Notes under the pieces: generated by a model
What the model was told of the DNA's origin: nothing
The model's database searches: none
What the model saw: the letters and a program-made list of their open reading frames with translations, nothing else
Position numbers and translations under genes: made by a program
Part shown: positions 51,381 through 60,522 of the stretch, piece after piece
Position numbering within the stretch: position 1 is the stretch's first letter
Layout of the letters: each line of letters begins with the position of its first letter
Assembly (NCBI GenBank): GCA_026932235.1
Contig: JAIXKR010000082.1
Span: 1 to 64,000 of the forward strand
Direction: 5' to 3'
Length of the DNA stretch: 64,000 bases
From: Burkholderiales bacterium
GTDB taxonomy: Bacteria > Pseudomonadota > Gammaproteobacteria > Burkholderiales > Burkholderiaceae_C

Positions 51381-52334
51381 TCAGGCCTGCGCCTTGGCCT
51401 CGCGGCGCAGCAGCCGCTTGGTCAGCAGCACGGCGGCGAGCACGATGCTGCCGCCGACCATGCCCACCAGCGCGTCCCCCAGCGCCGACAGCAGCGTGGC
51501 CGCCAGGCCTTGTGCGGGCTGCACCAGCGCCTCGATGGCGTGGTGCAGCGCCGGCAGTCCGTGCACCAGGATGCCGCCGCCGACGAGGAACATCGCCGCC
51601 GTGCCCAGCACCGAGAGCGCCTTCATGAGCCAGGGCGCGAAGACGAGGATGGCGCGGCCGAGCCCGCGCGCCGCCGCGCCCTCGCGCCGGCTGAGCCAGA
51701 GCCCGGCATCGTCGAGCTTGACGATGCCGGCGACGAAGCCGTAGACGCCCACCGTCATCAGCAGCGCGATGCCGCTGAGCACCATCACCTGCGTCGCGAA
51801 GGCGGCACCGGCCACGGTGCCCAGGGTGATGGCGATGATCTCGGCCGAGAGCACGAAGTCGGTGCGCACGGCGCCCTTGATCTTCTCCTTCTCCAGCGCC
51901 TCGAGATCGCCCTCCACCGGAGCGGAGCCTGCGGCTTGCGCGCCCGTGCCGGCGCCTTGCGCGTCGTCGCCCTCGTCCGCCGCCGGCGGCGGCTCGCGGT
52001 GCAGGAAGCGGTGCGCGAGCTTCTCCACGCCTTCGAAGCACAGGAAGGCGCCGCCGATCATCAGCAGCGGCGTCACCGCCCACGAGGCGACCGCGCTGAT
52101 GAGCAGCGCCGCGGGCACGAGGATGGCCTTGTTGACGAGCGAACCCCTGGCCACCGCCAGCACCACCGGGATCTCGCGGCTGGCGAGCACGCCGGCCACC
52201 TGCTGGGCGTTGAGCGCCAGGTCGTCGCCCAGCACCCCGGACGTCTTCTTGGCGGCGAGCTTGGTGAGCACCGCCACGTCGTCGAGGACGGAAGCGATGT
52301 CGTCGATGAGGGCGAGAAGGCTGCCGCCGGCCAT
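51381..52334 (-). CDS. DUF808 family membrane protein
   Basis: 317 residues. The N-terminus [43 protein letters not shown] is diagnostic for the DUF808 (YedI) family, followed by about seven hydrophobic helices and a charged linker (about residues 115-150). Function unknown; the family occurs widely in proteobacterial inner membranes. It converges with the FKBP gene, with an 8-base gap. Confidence 0.87.
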   Translation of the reverse strand: MAGGSLLALIDDIASVLDDVAVLTKLAAKKTSGVLGDDLALNAQQVAGVLASREIPVVLAVARGSLVNKAILVPAALLISAVASWAVTPLLMIGGAFLCFEGVEKLAHRFLHREPPPAADEGDDAQGAGTGAQAAGSAPVEGDLEALEKEKIKGAVRTDFVLSAEIIAITLGTVAGAAFATQVMVLSGIALLMTVGVYGFVAGIVKLDDAGLWLSRREGAAARGLGRAILVFAPWLMKALSVLGTAAMFLVGGGILVHGLPALHHAIEALVQPAQGLAATLLSALGDALVGMVGGSIVLAAVLLTKRLLRREAKAQA

Positions 52335-52417
52335 GGGAGGGCGCGTGGGTCGGGAAAGCGCCTATCGTCTCACGTCTCAGGGCAGGCGCGCGGGCTGCCT
52401 GTAGGATCGGAACGGCC

Positions 52418-53320
52418 ATGAGCACGCCTCACGCCCTCACCCCGCGCGCCTTCCTGATGCTGCTGCTGATCGCGGCCATGTTCGGCGGCAACCACGTCGC
52501 GGCGCGCTTCGCATTCAACGACGGCGTCGACGTCGCCACCGCGGTGATGGTGCGCAGCAGCGTGACGGCACTCGTCGCCGGCGCGCTCGTGTGGGGCCAG
52601 CGGGCGCTGTGGACGATGCAGGCACGCGAGCGCAAGGTGCTCGCCGGCGTTTCGCTGCTGCTGGCGGTGCAGAGCCTGGCGCTGTATTCGGCGGTCGCGC
52701 GGCTGCCGGTGGCGCTGGCGCTGCTGGCCTTCAACATGTGGCCGATGTTCACCGCCGTCTGGGCCGGCCTGATCTACCGCCAGCGGCCGTCGCGCCGCGT
52801 CCTGCTCGTCACACCGGTGCTGCTGATCGGCCTGGCGCTGGCGCTGGACGTCTTCGGCGCCGCCTCGGGCCTGGGCGCGCAGGCGCAATGGGGGCGCATC
52901 GGCGCCGGCGTCGCGTTCGCCGTCACCGCCGCGGCGGCCTTCGCGCTGCTGATGGTGATCACCCAGCACGAGATCGGCCGGCTCGACGGCCGCGTGCGCA
53001 GCGCGGTCACGATGGGCGTCGTCGGCGTGCTCGCCTTCGTCGTCACGCAGGCACAGGGCGGCATGCATCTGCCGCAGTCGGCCAGCGGCGCCTGGGGGCT
53101 GGCGATGCTGACCGCTCTCTACGGCACCGCCTTCGTCGTCATGTACACGCTGCTGCCGCGCTTGGGCGTCGTCGGCTCGTCGCCCATCCTCAACATCGAA
53201 CCGGTGCTGGCGATGATCATGGCCTGGGCGCTGCTCGGCCAGCGCATCGCACCGATCCAGGTCGTCGGCGCGCTCATCGTCGTCGGCGCGGTGATGGTGC
53301 TGGGGCTGAAGAAGCGCTGA
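52418..53320 (+). CDS. EamA/DMT family transporter
   Basis: 300 residues with ten predicted helices in two EamA repeats: residues 10-140 with FGGNHVAARFAFNDGVDVATAVMVRS, and 155-295 ending in ILNIEPVLAMIMAWALLGQRIAPIQVVGALIVVGAVMVLGL. Typical exporters of amino acids or other metabolites, substrate unknown. Divergent from the DUF808 gene, with 83 bases between. The stop lies inside an imperfect hairpin shared with the opposing hpaH stop. Confidence 0.88.
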   Translation: MSTPHALTPRAFLMLLLIAAMFGGNHVAARFAFNDGVDVATAVMVRSSVTALVAGALVWGQRALWTMQARERKVLAGVSLLLAVQSLALYSAVARLPVALALLAFNMWPMFTAVWAGLIYRQRPSRRVLLVTPVLLIGLALALDVFGAASGLGAQAQWGRIGAGVAFAVTAAAAFALLMVITQHEIGRLDGRVRSAVTMGVVGVLAFVVTQAQGGMHLPQSASGAWGLAMLTALYGTAFVVMYTLLPRLGVVGSSPILNIEPVLAMIMAWALLGQRIAPIQVVGALIVVGAVMVLGLKKR

Positions 53321-53345
53321 GGCCGGCGCGCGACCCGGCGCCTCA
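53318..53345. terminator. Imperfect hairpin spanning two convergent stop codons
   Basis: TGAGGC and GCCTCA, plus inner GCCGG/CCGGC pairing, form a hairpin that begins with the EamA stop codon and ends with the complement of the hpaH stop. No T-run, so terminator activity is only a possibility. Confidence 0.3.
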
Positions 53346-54146
53346 GACGAAGCGGAAGGCGACCGCCCCCAGCGGCCCGTAGTCGACGTGGAAGCTGTCG
53401 CCTGCCACGGCGTTGACCGGGCGCGTGAAGGAGCCGGCGAGCACCACCTGGCCCGCTTCGAGCGCCTCGCCGTGCGGCGCGATCTTGTCGGCCAGCCAGG
53501 CCACGCCGGTGGCCGGGTGGTTGAGCACCGCCGCGGCCAGGCCCGTCTCCTCGATGACGCCGTTCTTGAAGAGCATGGCGCCGACCCAGCGCAGGTCCAC
53601 GTCCAGCGGCCGCACCGGGCGCCCGCCGAGCACGATGCCGGCGTTGGCGGCGAAGTCGCTGATCGTGTCGACGACCTTGCGCATCTGCTTGCTGTCGCGG
53701 TCGAACTGCTCGATGCGCGCGTCGATGATCTCGATCGCCGGGCACACGTAGTCGGTGGCGGCGAGCACGTCGAAGAGGCTCACGCCCGGGCCCTTTAGCG
53801 GCTTGCCGAGGATGAAGGCGAGTTCGACCTCGACGCGCGGGGCGATGAAGCGCTCGATCGGGATGTCGCCGCCCTGCGCGAAGAACATGTCGTCCATGAG
53901 CGGCGCGTAGTCGGGCTCGGTGATCTGGCTGGCGATCTGCATGGCGCGCGAGGTGAGGCCGATCTTGCGCCCCCTGATCGTGCGGCCGTCGGCGCGTTCG
54001 AGCTTCACCCATTCGCGCTGGATGGCGTAGCCGTCGTCGATCGTCATGCCCGGGTACTGGCGCGAGAACTGGCGCAGCGGCGTGCGCGTCTTGCGCGCCT
54101 CGTAGAGCCGGCGGGCGAGCGTCTGCGTGGTGGCGTGGTCGAGCAT
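53343..54146 (-). CDS. hpaH: 2-oxo-hept-4-ene-1,7-dioate hydratase
   Basis: 267 residues from the ATG complement of 54146; a TTG two codons earlier is possible. It belongs to the MhpD/HpaH hydratase family, shown by [31 protein letters not shown], the Mg-binding ExE pattern in [16 protein letters not shown] near residue 105, and [14 protein letters not shown] near 135. It adds water to 2-oxohept-4-ene-1,7-dioate in homoprotocatechuate degradation. It is the last gene of the reverse operon. HpaI aldolase, the final step, is not in the window. Confidence 0.92.
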   Translation of the reverse strand: MLDHATTQTLARRLYEARKTRTPLRQFSRQYPGMTIDDGYAIQREWVKLERADGRTIRGRKIGLTSRAMQIASQITEPDYAPLMDDMFFAQGGDIPIERFIAPRVEVELAFILGKPLKGPGVSLFDVLAATDYVCPAIEIIDARIEQFDRDSKQMRKVVDTISDFAANAGIVLGGRPVRPLDVDLRWVGAMLFKNGVIEETGLAAAVLNHPATGVAWLADKIAPHGEALEAGQVVLAGSFTRPVNAVAGDSFHVDYGPLGAVAFRFV

Positions 54147-54148
54147 CG

Positions 54149-54553
54149 TCAAGGCCTGGCGAAAAGGGGGTGGAGGTTGCCGAACTTGGCGTCGAAGACC
54201 TCGGCGCCGACGTCGACCTGCAGCGTCAGGCCCACGTGCCGCTGCTGCAGAAGCGGCGCGAAGTGCGCCTTCGCGGCCGCGGCCAGGGCCTGGCCGGCGG
54301 CCTGCTGCACGGCCTCGCTGCGGCCGCGGCCCATGCGCAGGTTGAACCAGCAGAAGCCGTAGTCGTCCGCGCCGTCGGCGACCGCGAAATGCGCCGCCGG
54401 GTAGGCGAGCACGCGCGTGCCGCCGGTGGGAAAGACCTGCGCGCCGCGCTCGTCCTTCACCGTCAGCATGGCGTCGGCGAGCTTGCGGCAGAGGCCGCCG
54501 ATGTCGGCCTCGGGCTCGAGGTTGCCCGTGTAGAGCAGCACCAGGTGCGGCAT
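54149..54553 (-). CDS. hpaF: 5-carboxymethyl-2-hydroxymuconate delta-isomerase
   Basis: 134 residues, the normal size of the trimeric CHMI isomerase of the tautomerase superfamily. The protein starts [13 protein letters not shown], so Pro2 becomes the N-terminal catalytic base. [25 protein letters not shown] and the C-terminal FGNLHPLF are also family features. It isomerises 5-carboxymethyl-2-hydroxymuconate to its oxo form. It lies between hpaD and hpaH with minimal spacing. Confidence 0.93.
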   Translation of the reverse strand: MPHLVLLYTGNLEPEADIGGLCRKLADAMLTVKDERGAQVFPTGGTRVLAYPAAHFAVADGADDYGFCWFNLRMGRGRSEAVQQAAGQALAAAAKAHFAPLLQQRHVGLTLQVDVGAEVFDAKFGNLHPLFARP

Positions 54554-54575
54554 GGCGCGTCGATGCCGTGACGGA

Positions 54576-55502
54576 TCAGAGGCGCACCGAAACCGGCGTG
54601 TAGCCCTCGGCGGCCGAGGCTACGGGCTTCGGAATCGCGTGCCCGTCCTGCGGCGTGACCGGGAAGACGGCGTTGAGCTGGCCCGTGCCGCTGGCGCCGA
54701 AGTAGGGCGTGATGATCTCGGCCTGGCCGTCGTAGGCCGACCAGCCCAGCGCCCCGAGCAGCATGGCGGTGTCGTGCATGAAGCCCTCGCCGTGACCCTT
54801 GACGGCGTACTCGGGCAGCATGGCGCAGAACTCGGCCCACTCGCCCTTCTTCCACATCTCGATGACGTCGCGGTCCATGCGCTCGAGCAGCGGGCTCCAG
54901 ATCTTGAAGCCGAACTCGGGCGCGAGGCCGTTCTGCGCGAAGCGGTGGCTGAGCGAGCCGCTGGCGAGGATGGCGACCTTGCCGTCGTAGCGCTCCTCGA
55001 TCGCGCGGCGGATGGCCCAGCCCAGGCGCGCGCTGTCGTCGAGGTAGTGCACGGTGCACAGCGCCGAGACGGAGACCGTCTTGAAGTGCTGGTCCTCGTT
55101 CATGTAGCGCATCGGCACCAGCGTGCCGTACTCGGGCGCGAGCGTGGTGCGGTCGTGCGCCAGCGCCTCGACACCCATCTCGTTGGCCACCTCGGCCAGC
55201 AGCTTGCCGAGCCTGGGGTTGCCCGGGAACTCGTAGCCCATGTTCGAGATGAAGTGCGGCAGCTCGGGGCTGGTGTAGAGGCCCTTGAAGTGCGCGCCGC
55301 AGTTGATGTGGTAGTTGGCGTTGACGAGCCAGTGCGTGTCGAAGACGACGATGGTGTCCACGCCCAGTTCGCGGCAGCGGCGGCCGATCTCCTTGTGGCC
55401 GTCGATGGCGTCCTGGCGCGTGCCCTTGCGCGCGCCGGGCTGCTCGCTCAGGTAGAGGGAAGGAACGTGGGTGATCTTGGCGGCAAGGGCGAGTTGGCCC
55501 AT
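54576..55502 (-). CDS. hpaD: 3,4-dihydroxyphenylacetate 2,3-dioxygenase (LigB type)
   Basis: 308 residues from the ATG complement of 55502; the longer frame upstream enters the hpaE gene. Class III extradiol dioxygenase: ITHVPSLYLSE at residue 10 and VVFDTHWLVN near 51 carry metal ligands, with GSLSHRFA and GFMHDTAMLLGAL further on. It opens the aromatic ring of homoprotocatechuate next to the hydroxyls. A GGAG site precedes the start. Ring-opening enzyme of the operon. Confidence 0.94.
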   Translation of the reverse strand: MGQLALAAKITHVPSLYLSEQPGARKGTRQDAIDGHKEIGRRCRELGVDTIVVFDTHWLVNANYHINCGAHFKGLYTSPELPHFISNMGYEFPGNPRLGKLLAEVANEMGVEALAHDRTTLAPEYGTLVPMRYMNEDQHFKTVSVSALCTVHYLDDSARLGWAIRRAIEERYDGKVAILASGSLSHRFAQNGLAPEFGFKIWSPLLERMDRDVIEMWKKGEWAEFCAMLPEYAVKGHGEGFMHDTAMLLGALGWSAYDGQAEIITPYFGASGTGQLNAVFPVTPQDGHAIPKPVASAAEGYTPVSVRL

Positions 55503-55554
55503 GACAGTCTCCTGGTGACGAGGGGGTGTGCTGGGCGTGCGCGGCGCTGCGGCC

Positions 55555-57012
55555 TCACGCGCCCCAGCGTGGGATAGGGTGCGAGCCCAGGCTGACGCAG
55601 ACGTTCTTGGGCTCGAGGAAGACCTCGTAGCTCCAGGTGCCGCCTTCGCGGCCGGTGCCGCTGGCCTTGGTGCCGCCGAAGGGCTGGCGCAGGTCGCGCA
55701 CGTTCTGGCTGTTGACGAAGCACATGCCGGCCTCGATGCCGGCGGCCACACGGTGCGCGCGACCGAGGTTCTCGGTCCAGACGTAGCTGGAGAGGCCGTA
55801 GGCGATGTCGTTGGCGATGCGCACGGCGTCGGCCTCGTCCTCGAAGGGGATCAGGCAGGCCACCGGGCCGAAGATCTCCTCCTGCGCGATCTTCATGCGG
55901 TTGTCGACGTCGGCGAAGACCGTGGGCTGCACGAAGTTGCCCTTGGCCAGCTCGCCGGCCAGCGCGGGCGCGTCGAGCCCGCCGCACAGCAGCGTCGCGC
56001 CCTCCCTGGGCCCGAGCTCGATGTAGCGGCGCACCTTGGCGAGGTGGTCGGCGCTGATCATGGGGCCGACGATGGTGGTCTCGTCCATCGGGTCGCCGAC
56101 CTTGATCTTCTTCGCGCGCTCGACGAAGCGCGCGACGAAGTCGGCGTAGATCGACTTCTGCACCAGGATGCGGCTGCCGGCGGTGCAGCGCTCGCCGTTG
56201 TTGCTGAAGATCATGAACACCGCGGCATCGAGCGAGCGCGCGGGATCGGCGTCGTCGAAGATCACGAAGGGGCTCTTGCCGCCGAGCTCCATGCTGAACT
56301 TCTTCATGCCCGCGGTCTGCACGATGCGGTTGCCGGTCGCGGTGGAGCCGGTGAACGAGATCGCGCGCACGTCCGGGTGCGCGCAGAGCGCCTCGCCCGC
56401 GGTCTTGCCGTAGCCGTGCACGACGTTGAGCACGCCCTTGGGGATGCCGGCCTCCAGCGCCAGCTCGCCCAGGCGCGCCGCGGTCATGGGCGAGAGCTCG
56501 CTCATCTTCAGCACCGCGGTGTTGCCGAAGGCCAGGCAGGGCGCGACCTTCCAGGTCGCGGTCATGAAGGGCACGTTCCAGGGGCTGATGAGCGCGCACA
56601 CGCCCACCGGGTGGTAGAGCGTGTAGTTCAGGTGCGTGGGCGTGGGGTAGGTGTGGCCGTCCACGCGCGTGCACATCTCGGCGAAGTAGTGGAAGTTGTC
56701 GGCCGCGCGCGGGATGAGCTGCTTGCCGGTCTGCGCGATCACCTGCCCGGTGTCCGCCGTCTCGGTGCGTGCGATCTCGGCGACGTGGCGACTGATCAGC
56801 TCGCCGAGCGCGCGGATGCGTTTGGCGCGCTCAAGCGCCGCCATGCCTGCCCAGGCCGGGAAGGCCGCCTTGGCGGCGGCCACGGCGGCGTTGACCTCCT
56901 CGGCGCCGCCGCTGGCCACGGTGGCCAGCACCTGCTGGTTCGCCGGGTTGAGGGTCTCGAAGCGGTCGCGGCTGTCGACGGCCTCGCCGTTGATCAGGTG
57001 TCGGATGTGCAT
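55555..57012 (-). CDS. hpaE: 5-carboxymethyl-2-hydroxymuconate semialdehyde dehydrogenase
   Basis: 485 residues, aldehyde dehydrogenase superfamily. PWNVPFMTATWK near residue 143, the NAD loop FTGSTATGNRI near 220, the catalytic glutamate in MELGGKSP near 242 and the catalytic cysteine in NNGERCTAGSR near 280. It oxidises the ring-cleavage semialdehyde to the dicarboxylate with NAD. Its place between hpaD and the remaining genes fixes the specificity within this large family. Confidence 0.93.
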   Translation of the reverse strand: MHIRHLINGEAVDSRDRFETLNPANQQVLATVASGGAEEVNAAVAAAKAAFPAWAGMAALERAKRIRALGELISRHVAEIARTETADTGQVIAQTGKQLIPRAADNFHYFAEMCTRVDGHTYPTPTHLNYTLYHPVGVCALISPWNVPFMTATWKVAPCLAFGNTAVLKMSELSPMTAARLGELALEAGIPKGVLNVVHGYGKTAGEALCAHPDVRAISFTGSTATGNRIVQTAGMKKFSMELGGKSPFVIFDDADPARSLDAAVFMIFSNNGERCTAGSRILVQKSIYADFVARFVERAKKIKVGDPMDETTIVGPMISADHLAKVRRYIELGPREGATLLCGGLDAPALAGELAKGNFVQPTVFADVDNRMKIAQEEIFGPVACLIPFEDEADAVRIANDIAYGLSSYVWTENLGRAHRVAAGIEAGMCFVNSQNVRDLRQPFGGTKASGTGREGGTWSYEVFLEPKNVCVSLGSHPIPRWGA

Positions 57013-57027
57013 GTGCGGCTCCTTGGT

Positions 57028-58386
57028 TCAGGCGGCGAGGACGGCATCGGTCGCGCGCCCAAGACGGGTCCAGATCTCGTCGACCCACTCGCGGTGCTCG
57101 GGCTTCATCAGGCACGAGCGCAGGCAGGTGACGCGCTCGGCGTCCCACTGCAGCGGCCAGTGCGGGAACATCGCGCGCGGGAAGCTCGCCACCGCCAGGT
57201 GCAGGTCCTCGCGCGCGGCGGCCTCGAACACCGCCTGCGTGCGCGCCGAGACTTCGCTAGCGCTGGCGCCGCGCGGCGCCCAGACGACGATGTCCAGCTC
57301 CGGCTGCGGGCCGCTGAGGAAGCGCGCGTCGGCCTCGATGCGGCGCTGCAGCTCGAGCGCGGCCTCGCGGCAGGCCTCCAGGCCCTGCGCGAAAGCGCCG
57401 CCGCGCTGCAGCGGCAGGCACTGCTGCGTGGCCCACAGCGCCACCGCGGCGGCGCCGGCGCGCGAGCATTCGAGGCTGATCTCGCCCAGGTGCAGCTCCT
57501 TGGAGCTGAAGTAGGTGTAGGGCGAATCGTGGCGGTAGAAGCGGCCCACCGTCGGGTCCTTGAACAGCACGCAGCCGCAGCCATAGGGCTGCAGGCCGTG
57601 CTTGTGCGGGTCGACGACGATGGAGTCGGCCGCGCCGATGGCCTCGTAGGCGGCGCTGGCCTCGGGCCCGAGGTTGCGCGCTAGGCGGTAGTAGCCGCCG
57701 TAGGCCGAGTCGACGTGCACGCGAAAGCCGTAGCGCTCGCGCAGGCGCAGGATCTGCGGCAGCGGGTCGACGGCGCCGGCGGCCGTGGTGCCCAGCGTGG
57801 CGACGACGGTGCCGACTTCGCCGGCATCCAGCGCCACCTGCAGCGCGCCCAGGTCCATGCGCGCGCGTGCGTCGTGGGCGACGGATGCGAAAGGAATCTT
57901 CAGCACCTCGGTGATGCGCGCATGCGTGTAGTGCGCCTGCTCCGAGGCGAGGATGCGCCGCCCCGGCTGCGAGAGCCCGGCCACCCACAGCGCCTCCAGG
58001 TTGGCCATGGTGCCGCCGCTGGTGAGGTGGCCCAGGTGCGCGTCCCAGCCGAACATGGCGGCAATCTCGGCCACCGCCTCGCGCTCCATCGCCGAACTGG
58101 CACGGCCGCCGTCGAGCGCATGGTTGTTGGGGTTGACGAAGCTCGCCAGCGCATAGGCCAGGCGCGCCACCGGGTGCGGCGGCTTCATCATCTGGCCGGC
58201 GTAGAGCGGGTGCGCGTAGGGGAAGTTGTCCTGCATGCGCTCGGCCGCGCGCCGCAGCACCGCGGCGATCTGCGCCTGCCCGACCTCGGGCTGCGCCGCG
58301 GTGTCGAGCGCCGGCAGGCCCGCCTGGCCTTGCGCCATGCGTTGCACGGCCGGCGCCAGCAGCGCCAGGGTCTGGATGTCGAACAT
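57028..58386 (-). CDS. PLP-dependent group II decarboxylase of uncertain substrate
   Basis: 452 residues from the ATG complement of 58386. Group II (glutamate/aromatic amino acid decarboxylase-like) fold: LTSGGTMANLEAL near residue 122, HVDSAYGGYYRLA near 227, and the PLP lysine in VDPHKHGLQPYGCG (Lys262). It is shorter and more divergent than Pseudomonas DOPA decarboxylase. Inserted between hpaE and hpaG, it may make an aromatic amine from tyrosine or DOPA that feeds homoprotocatechuate formation, or carry out an unrelated cleavage such as an aldolase-type reaction. It is not part of the standard hpa operon. Confidence 0.82.
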   Translation of the reverse strand: MFDIQTLALLAPAVQRMAQGQAGLPALDTAAQPEVGQAQIAAVLRRAAERMQDNFPYAHPLYAGQMMKPPHPVARLAYALASFVNPNNHALDGGRASSAMEREAVAEIAAMFGWDAHLGHLTSGGTMANLEALWVAGLSQPGRRILASEQAHYTHARITEVLKIPFASVAHDARARMDLGALQVALDAGEVGTVVATLGTTAAGAVDPLPQILRLRERYGFRVHVDSAYGGYYRLARNLGPEASAAYEAIGAADSIVVDPHKHGLQPYGCGCVLFKDPTVGRFYRHDSPYTYFSSKELHLGEISLECSRAGAAAVALWATQQCLPLQRGGAFAQGLEACREAALELQRRIEADARFLSGPQPELDIVVWAPRGASASEVSARTQAVFEAAAREDLHLAVASFPRAMFPHWPLQWDAERVTCLRSCLMKPEHREWVDEIWTRLGRATDAVLAA

Positions 58387-58402
58387 GAAGTTGCCTCGTG
58401 CC

Positions 58403-59173
58403 TCAGCTTGCTGCCGGCGCATCCGCCACCAGCGTGTTGACCAGGCGCCCGATGCCGTCGATCTCGCACACGACCTGCTCGCCGGCCTGGCAGTTCACGG
58501 TGCCCTCGGGCGTTCCGGTGAGGATGATGTCACCGGGCTCGAGCGTCATGAAGTCGCTGAGGTACTCGATCAGCGCCGCCACCGAGTGGATCATGTTGGC
58601 GGTCGTGCCCTGCTGCACGAGGCGGCCGTCGACCGTGGTGCGCAGCGACAGGCGCTGCGGGTCGGGCACCTCGTCGGCGCTCACCAGCCAGGGGCCGAGC
58701 ACGGTGGCGCCGTCGCGGTTCTTCACGCGCAGGTTGGGGCGGTACCAGTTCTCGAGGTAGTCGCGGATGGCGTAGTCGTTGCAGACGGTGTAGCCCTGCA
58801 CGTGCGCAAGCGCGTCGGCGGCGCGCACGCGGCGCGCGCGCCGCCCGATGACGACCGCCAGCTCGCACTCGTAGTGCATGAAGCCCGCATCCAGCGGCCG
58901 CCGCGTGTGCGCGCGGTGGCCGATGAGGCTGCCCGGCGTCTTCAGGAACACGAGCGGCTCGTCCTGGTTCGTGCGCGTGAGCTCCTTGGAGAGCTCCTGC
59001 ACGTGGTCGGCGTAGTTCAGGCCGAGCGCGATCACGGTGCCCACCTGCGCCAGCGGCGGCAGCCAGACCACGGCGTCCTCGGCGAGCAAGCGCCCGTCGG
59101 CCAGCTGCAGGCCGTCGAGATGTGGCACGGCGTCGTGGATGGCGCCGTCGTAGGCCACGCGTGCGCTTCTCAT
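58403..59173 (-). CDS. hpaG2: HpaG C-terminal-type isomerase/decarboxylase subunit (FAH family)
   Basis: 256 residues, fumarylacetoacetate hydrolase family. GLNYADHVQELSKEL near residue 50, the metal-binding MHYECELAVVIGRRARRV (ExE) near 100, and GDIILTGTPEGTV near 218. It corresponds to the half of HpaG that decarboxylates 5-oxopent-3-ene-1,2,5-tricarboxylate. Start ATG overlaps the stop of the sister gene. The hpa pathway uses two such FAH domains, fused in some bacteria and split here. Confidence 0.88.
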   Translation of the reverse strand: MRSARVAYDGAIHDAVPHLDGLQLADGRLLAEDAVVWLPPLAQVGTVIALGLNYADHVQELSKELTRTNQDEPLVFLKTPGSLIGHRAHTRRPLDAGFMHYECELAVVIGRRARRVRAADALAHVQGYTVCNDYAIRDYLENWYRPNLRVKNRDGATVLGPWLVSADEVPDPQRLSLRTTVDGRLVQQGTTANMIHSVAALIEYLSDFMTLEPGDIILTGTPEGTVNCQAGEQVVCEIDGIGRLVNTLVADAPAAS

Positions 59174-59850
59174 GACAACTCCTCGCGGACGAGATCGAAG
59201 GACAGCGTGCCCAGGCCCTCGAGGCTCACGCCCACCGTGTGCCCAGGCTCGACGTGGGGCGCGCCGGCGGCGACACCGGTCATGAGCACGTCGCCGGGCG
59301 CGAGCGTCATGAAGGCCGAGACATCGGCCAGCAGCTGCGCCGCGCCGCGCACGCGCTCGCCGGTCGTGCTCTCGTGCACGCTGCGGCCGTCGACCGTCAC
59401 CTGCAGCTCGAGCGCGTCGGGCGCGGGCACGGCCTGCAGCGGCCACACGCGCGGGCCCAAAGGACAGAAGCCGTCGCGCGCCTTCAGCCGCACCGAGGGG
59501 CGATAGAAGCTCTCGTGCGGCACCGAGAGGTCGGCGACGATGACGAGGCCGGCGACGAAGGAGAGCGCCTCCTCGGCGCGCACGCGGCAGGCGCTGCGGC
59601 CGATCACCAGGCCCAGCGCCGCGCCGACTTCCAGCGCCGGCACGCCCGCGGGCACGGCCACACGCGCGCCCGCGCCGACCTGCGTGTTGCGCGGCTTCAC
59701 GTAGAGCACCGGCGCCTTGGGCGGCGCCTTGTAGGGCGCGGCGTGCACGGCATCGCCGAGGGCGGCCAGCGCCGGGCGGTGGTTGAGCAGCACGCCCAGC
59801 ACGGTGCCGGAGAGCCGCCAGGGGGCGAAGTCGAAGCTCAGGACGGACAT
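59170..59850 (-). CDS. hpaG1: HpaG N-terminal-type subunit (FAH family)
   Basis: 226 residues: PVLYVKPRNTQVGAG, the metal site ALEVGAALGLVIGRSACRV (ExE-like) and GDVLMTGVAAGAPHVEPG. This is the other FAH-family half of the HpaG isomerase/decarboxylase. It is the first gene of the reverse hpa operon, with a candidate promoter about 40 bases upstream facing the HpaR gene. Confidence 0.87.
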   Translation of the reverse strand: MSVLSFDFAPWRLSGTVLGVLLNHRPALAALGDAVHAAPYKAPPKAPVLYVKPRNTQVGAGARVAVPAGVPALEVGAALGLVIGRSACRVRAEEALSFVAGLVIVADLSVPHESFYRPSVRLKARDGFCPLGPRVWPLQAVPAPDALELQVTVDGRSVHESTTGERVRGAAQLLADVSAFMTLAPGDVLMTGVAAGAPHVEPGHTVGVSLEGLGTLSFDLVREELS

Positions 59851-59891
59851 GACGGCAGCATTCGTTCGACGGCAGTGACTGGCTGGGCCGC

Positions 59892-59921
59892 ACTGTAATT
59901 GCTAATATGTGAGTAAGTCAA
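59892..59921 (-). promoter_or_regulatory. Candidate promoter/operator for the hpa operon
   Basis: On the reverse strand TTGACT (complement of 59916-59921), an 18-base spacer and TACAGT (complement of 59892-59897) resemble a sigma-70 promoter in the only AT-rich patch of the hpaG1-hpaR gap. TAATAT at 59903-59908 could serve the divergent regulator. The patch is a likely HpaR binding region; no exact palindrome was found. Confidence 0.4.
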
Positions 59922-60011
59922 GTCGGATTGCGGCGCTCCACGCCGGCACTGCGGCCATTGCTAGCATCGCAACGACTGCGCCCGACCTCGCTCGCCCTCT
60001 GCCCGCCCCCG

Positions 60012-60509
60012 ATGAGCCCGACTCCTTCTTCGCCCGCCGTCGCCGACGCGAACGTCTTTGGCCACCGCAACCTGCCGCTGCTGCTGCTGCAGGCGCGCGA
60101 GCGCGTGATCACGCGCTTCCGCCCGGCGCTGCAGGCCGCCGGCGTCACCGAGCAGCAGTGGCGCATCGTGCGCTGCGTGGCCGAGGCCGGGCCGCTGGAG
60201 CCGCGCCAGCTCGTCACCCTGTGCGCCATCAGCAGCCCGAGCCTGGCCGGCGTGCTCGCGCGCATGGACGACCTCGGCCTCGTCACGCGCAAGCGCCTGG
60301 GGCACGACGCGCGCCGGCTGCAGGTCGCGCTCACGCCCAAGGGGCGCGCGCTGGCGCGGCGCCTGGCGCCACGCATCGAAGCCATCTACGCCGAGATCGA
60401 GGCCGGCATCGGCAGCGAGTTCGCGCGCGACTTCTACCGTGCGCTCGACACGCTCATCCAGCGCCTGGACAGCGTCAGCGGCGACGAAGGCGAAGCCGAG
60501 GGCGCATGA
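60012..60509 (+). CDS. hpaR: MarR family regulator, HpaR type
   Basis: 165 residues from ATG 60012; an upstream in-frame ATG adds 28 residues without similarity. The winged-helix MarR core shows QQWRIVRCVAEAGPLEPRQLVTLCAISSPSLAGVLARMDDLGLVTRKR and a basic wing (GHDARRLQVALTPKG). HpaR represses the homoprotocatechuate operon and is relieved by the aromatic substrate; here it is divergent from hpaG1. It converges with the cyclase gene with 13 bases between. Confidence 0.9.
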   Translation: MSPTPSSPAVADANVFGHRNLPLLLLQARERVITRFRPALQAAGVTEQQWRIVRCVAEAGPLEPRQLVTLCAISSPSLAGVLARMDDLGLVTRKRLGHDARRLQVALTPKGRALARRLAPRIEAIYAEIEAGIGSEFARDFYRALDTLIQRLDSVSGDEGEAEGA

Positions 60510-60522
60510 GCCGACCCGGCGT

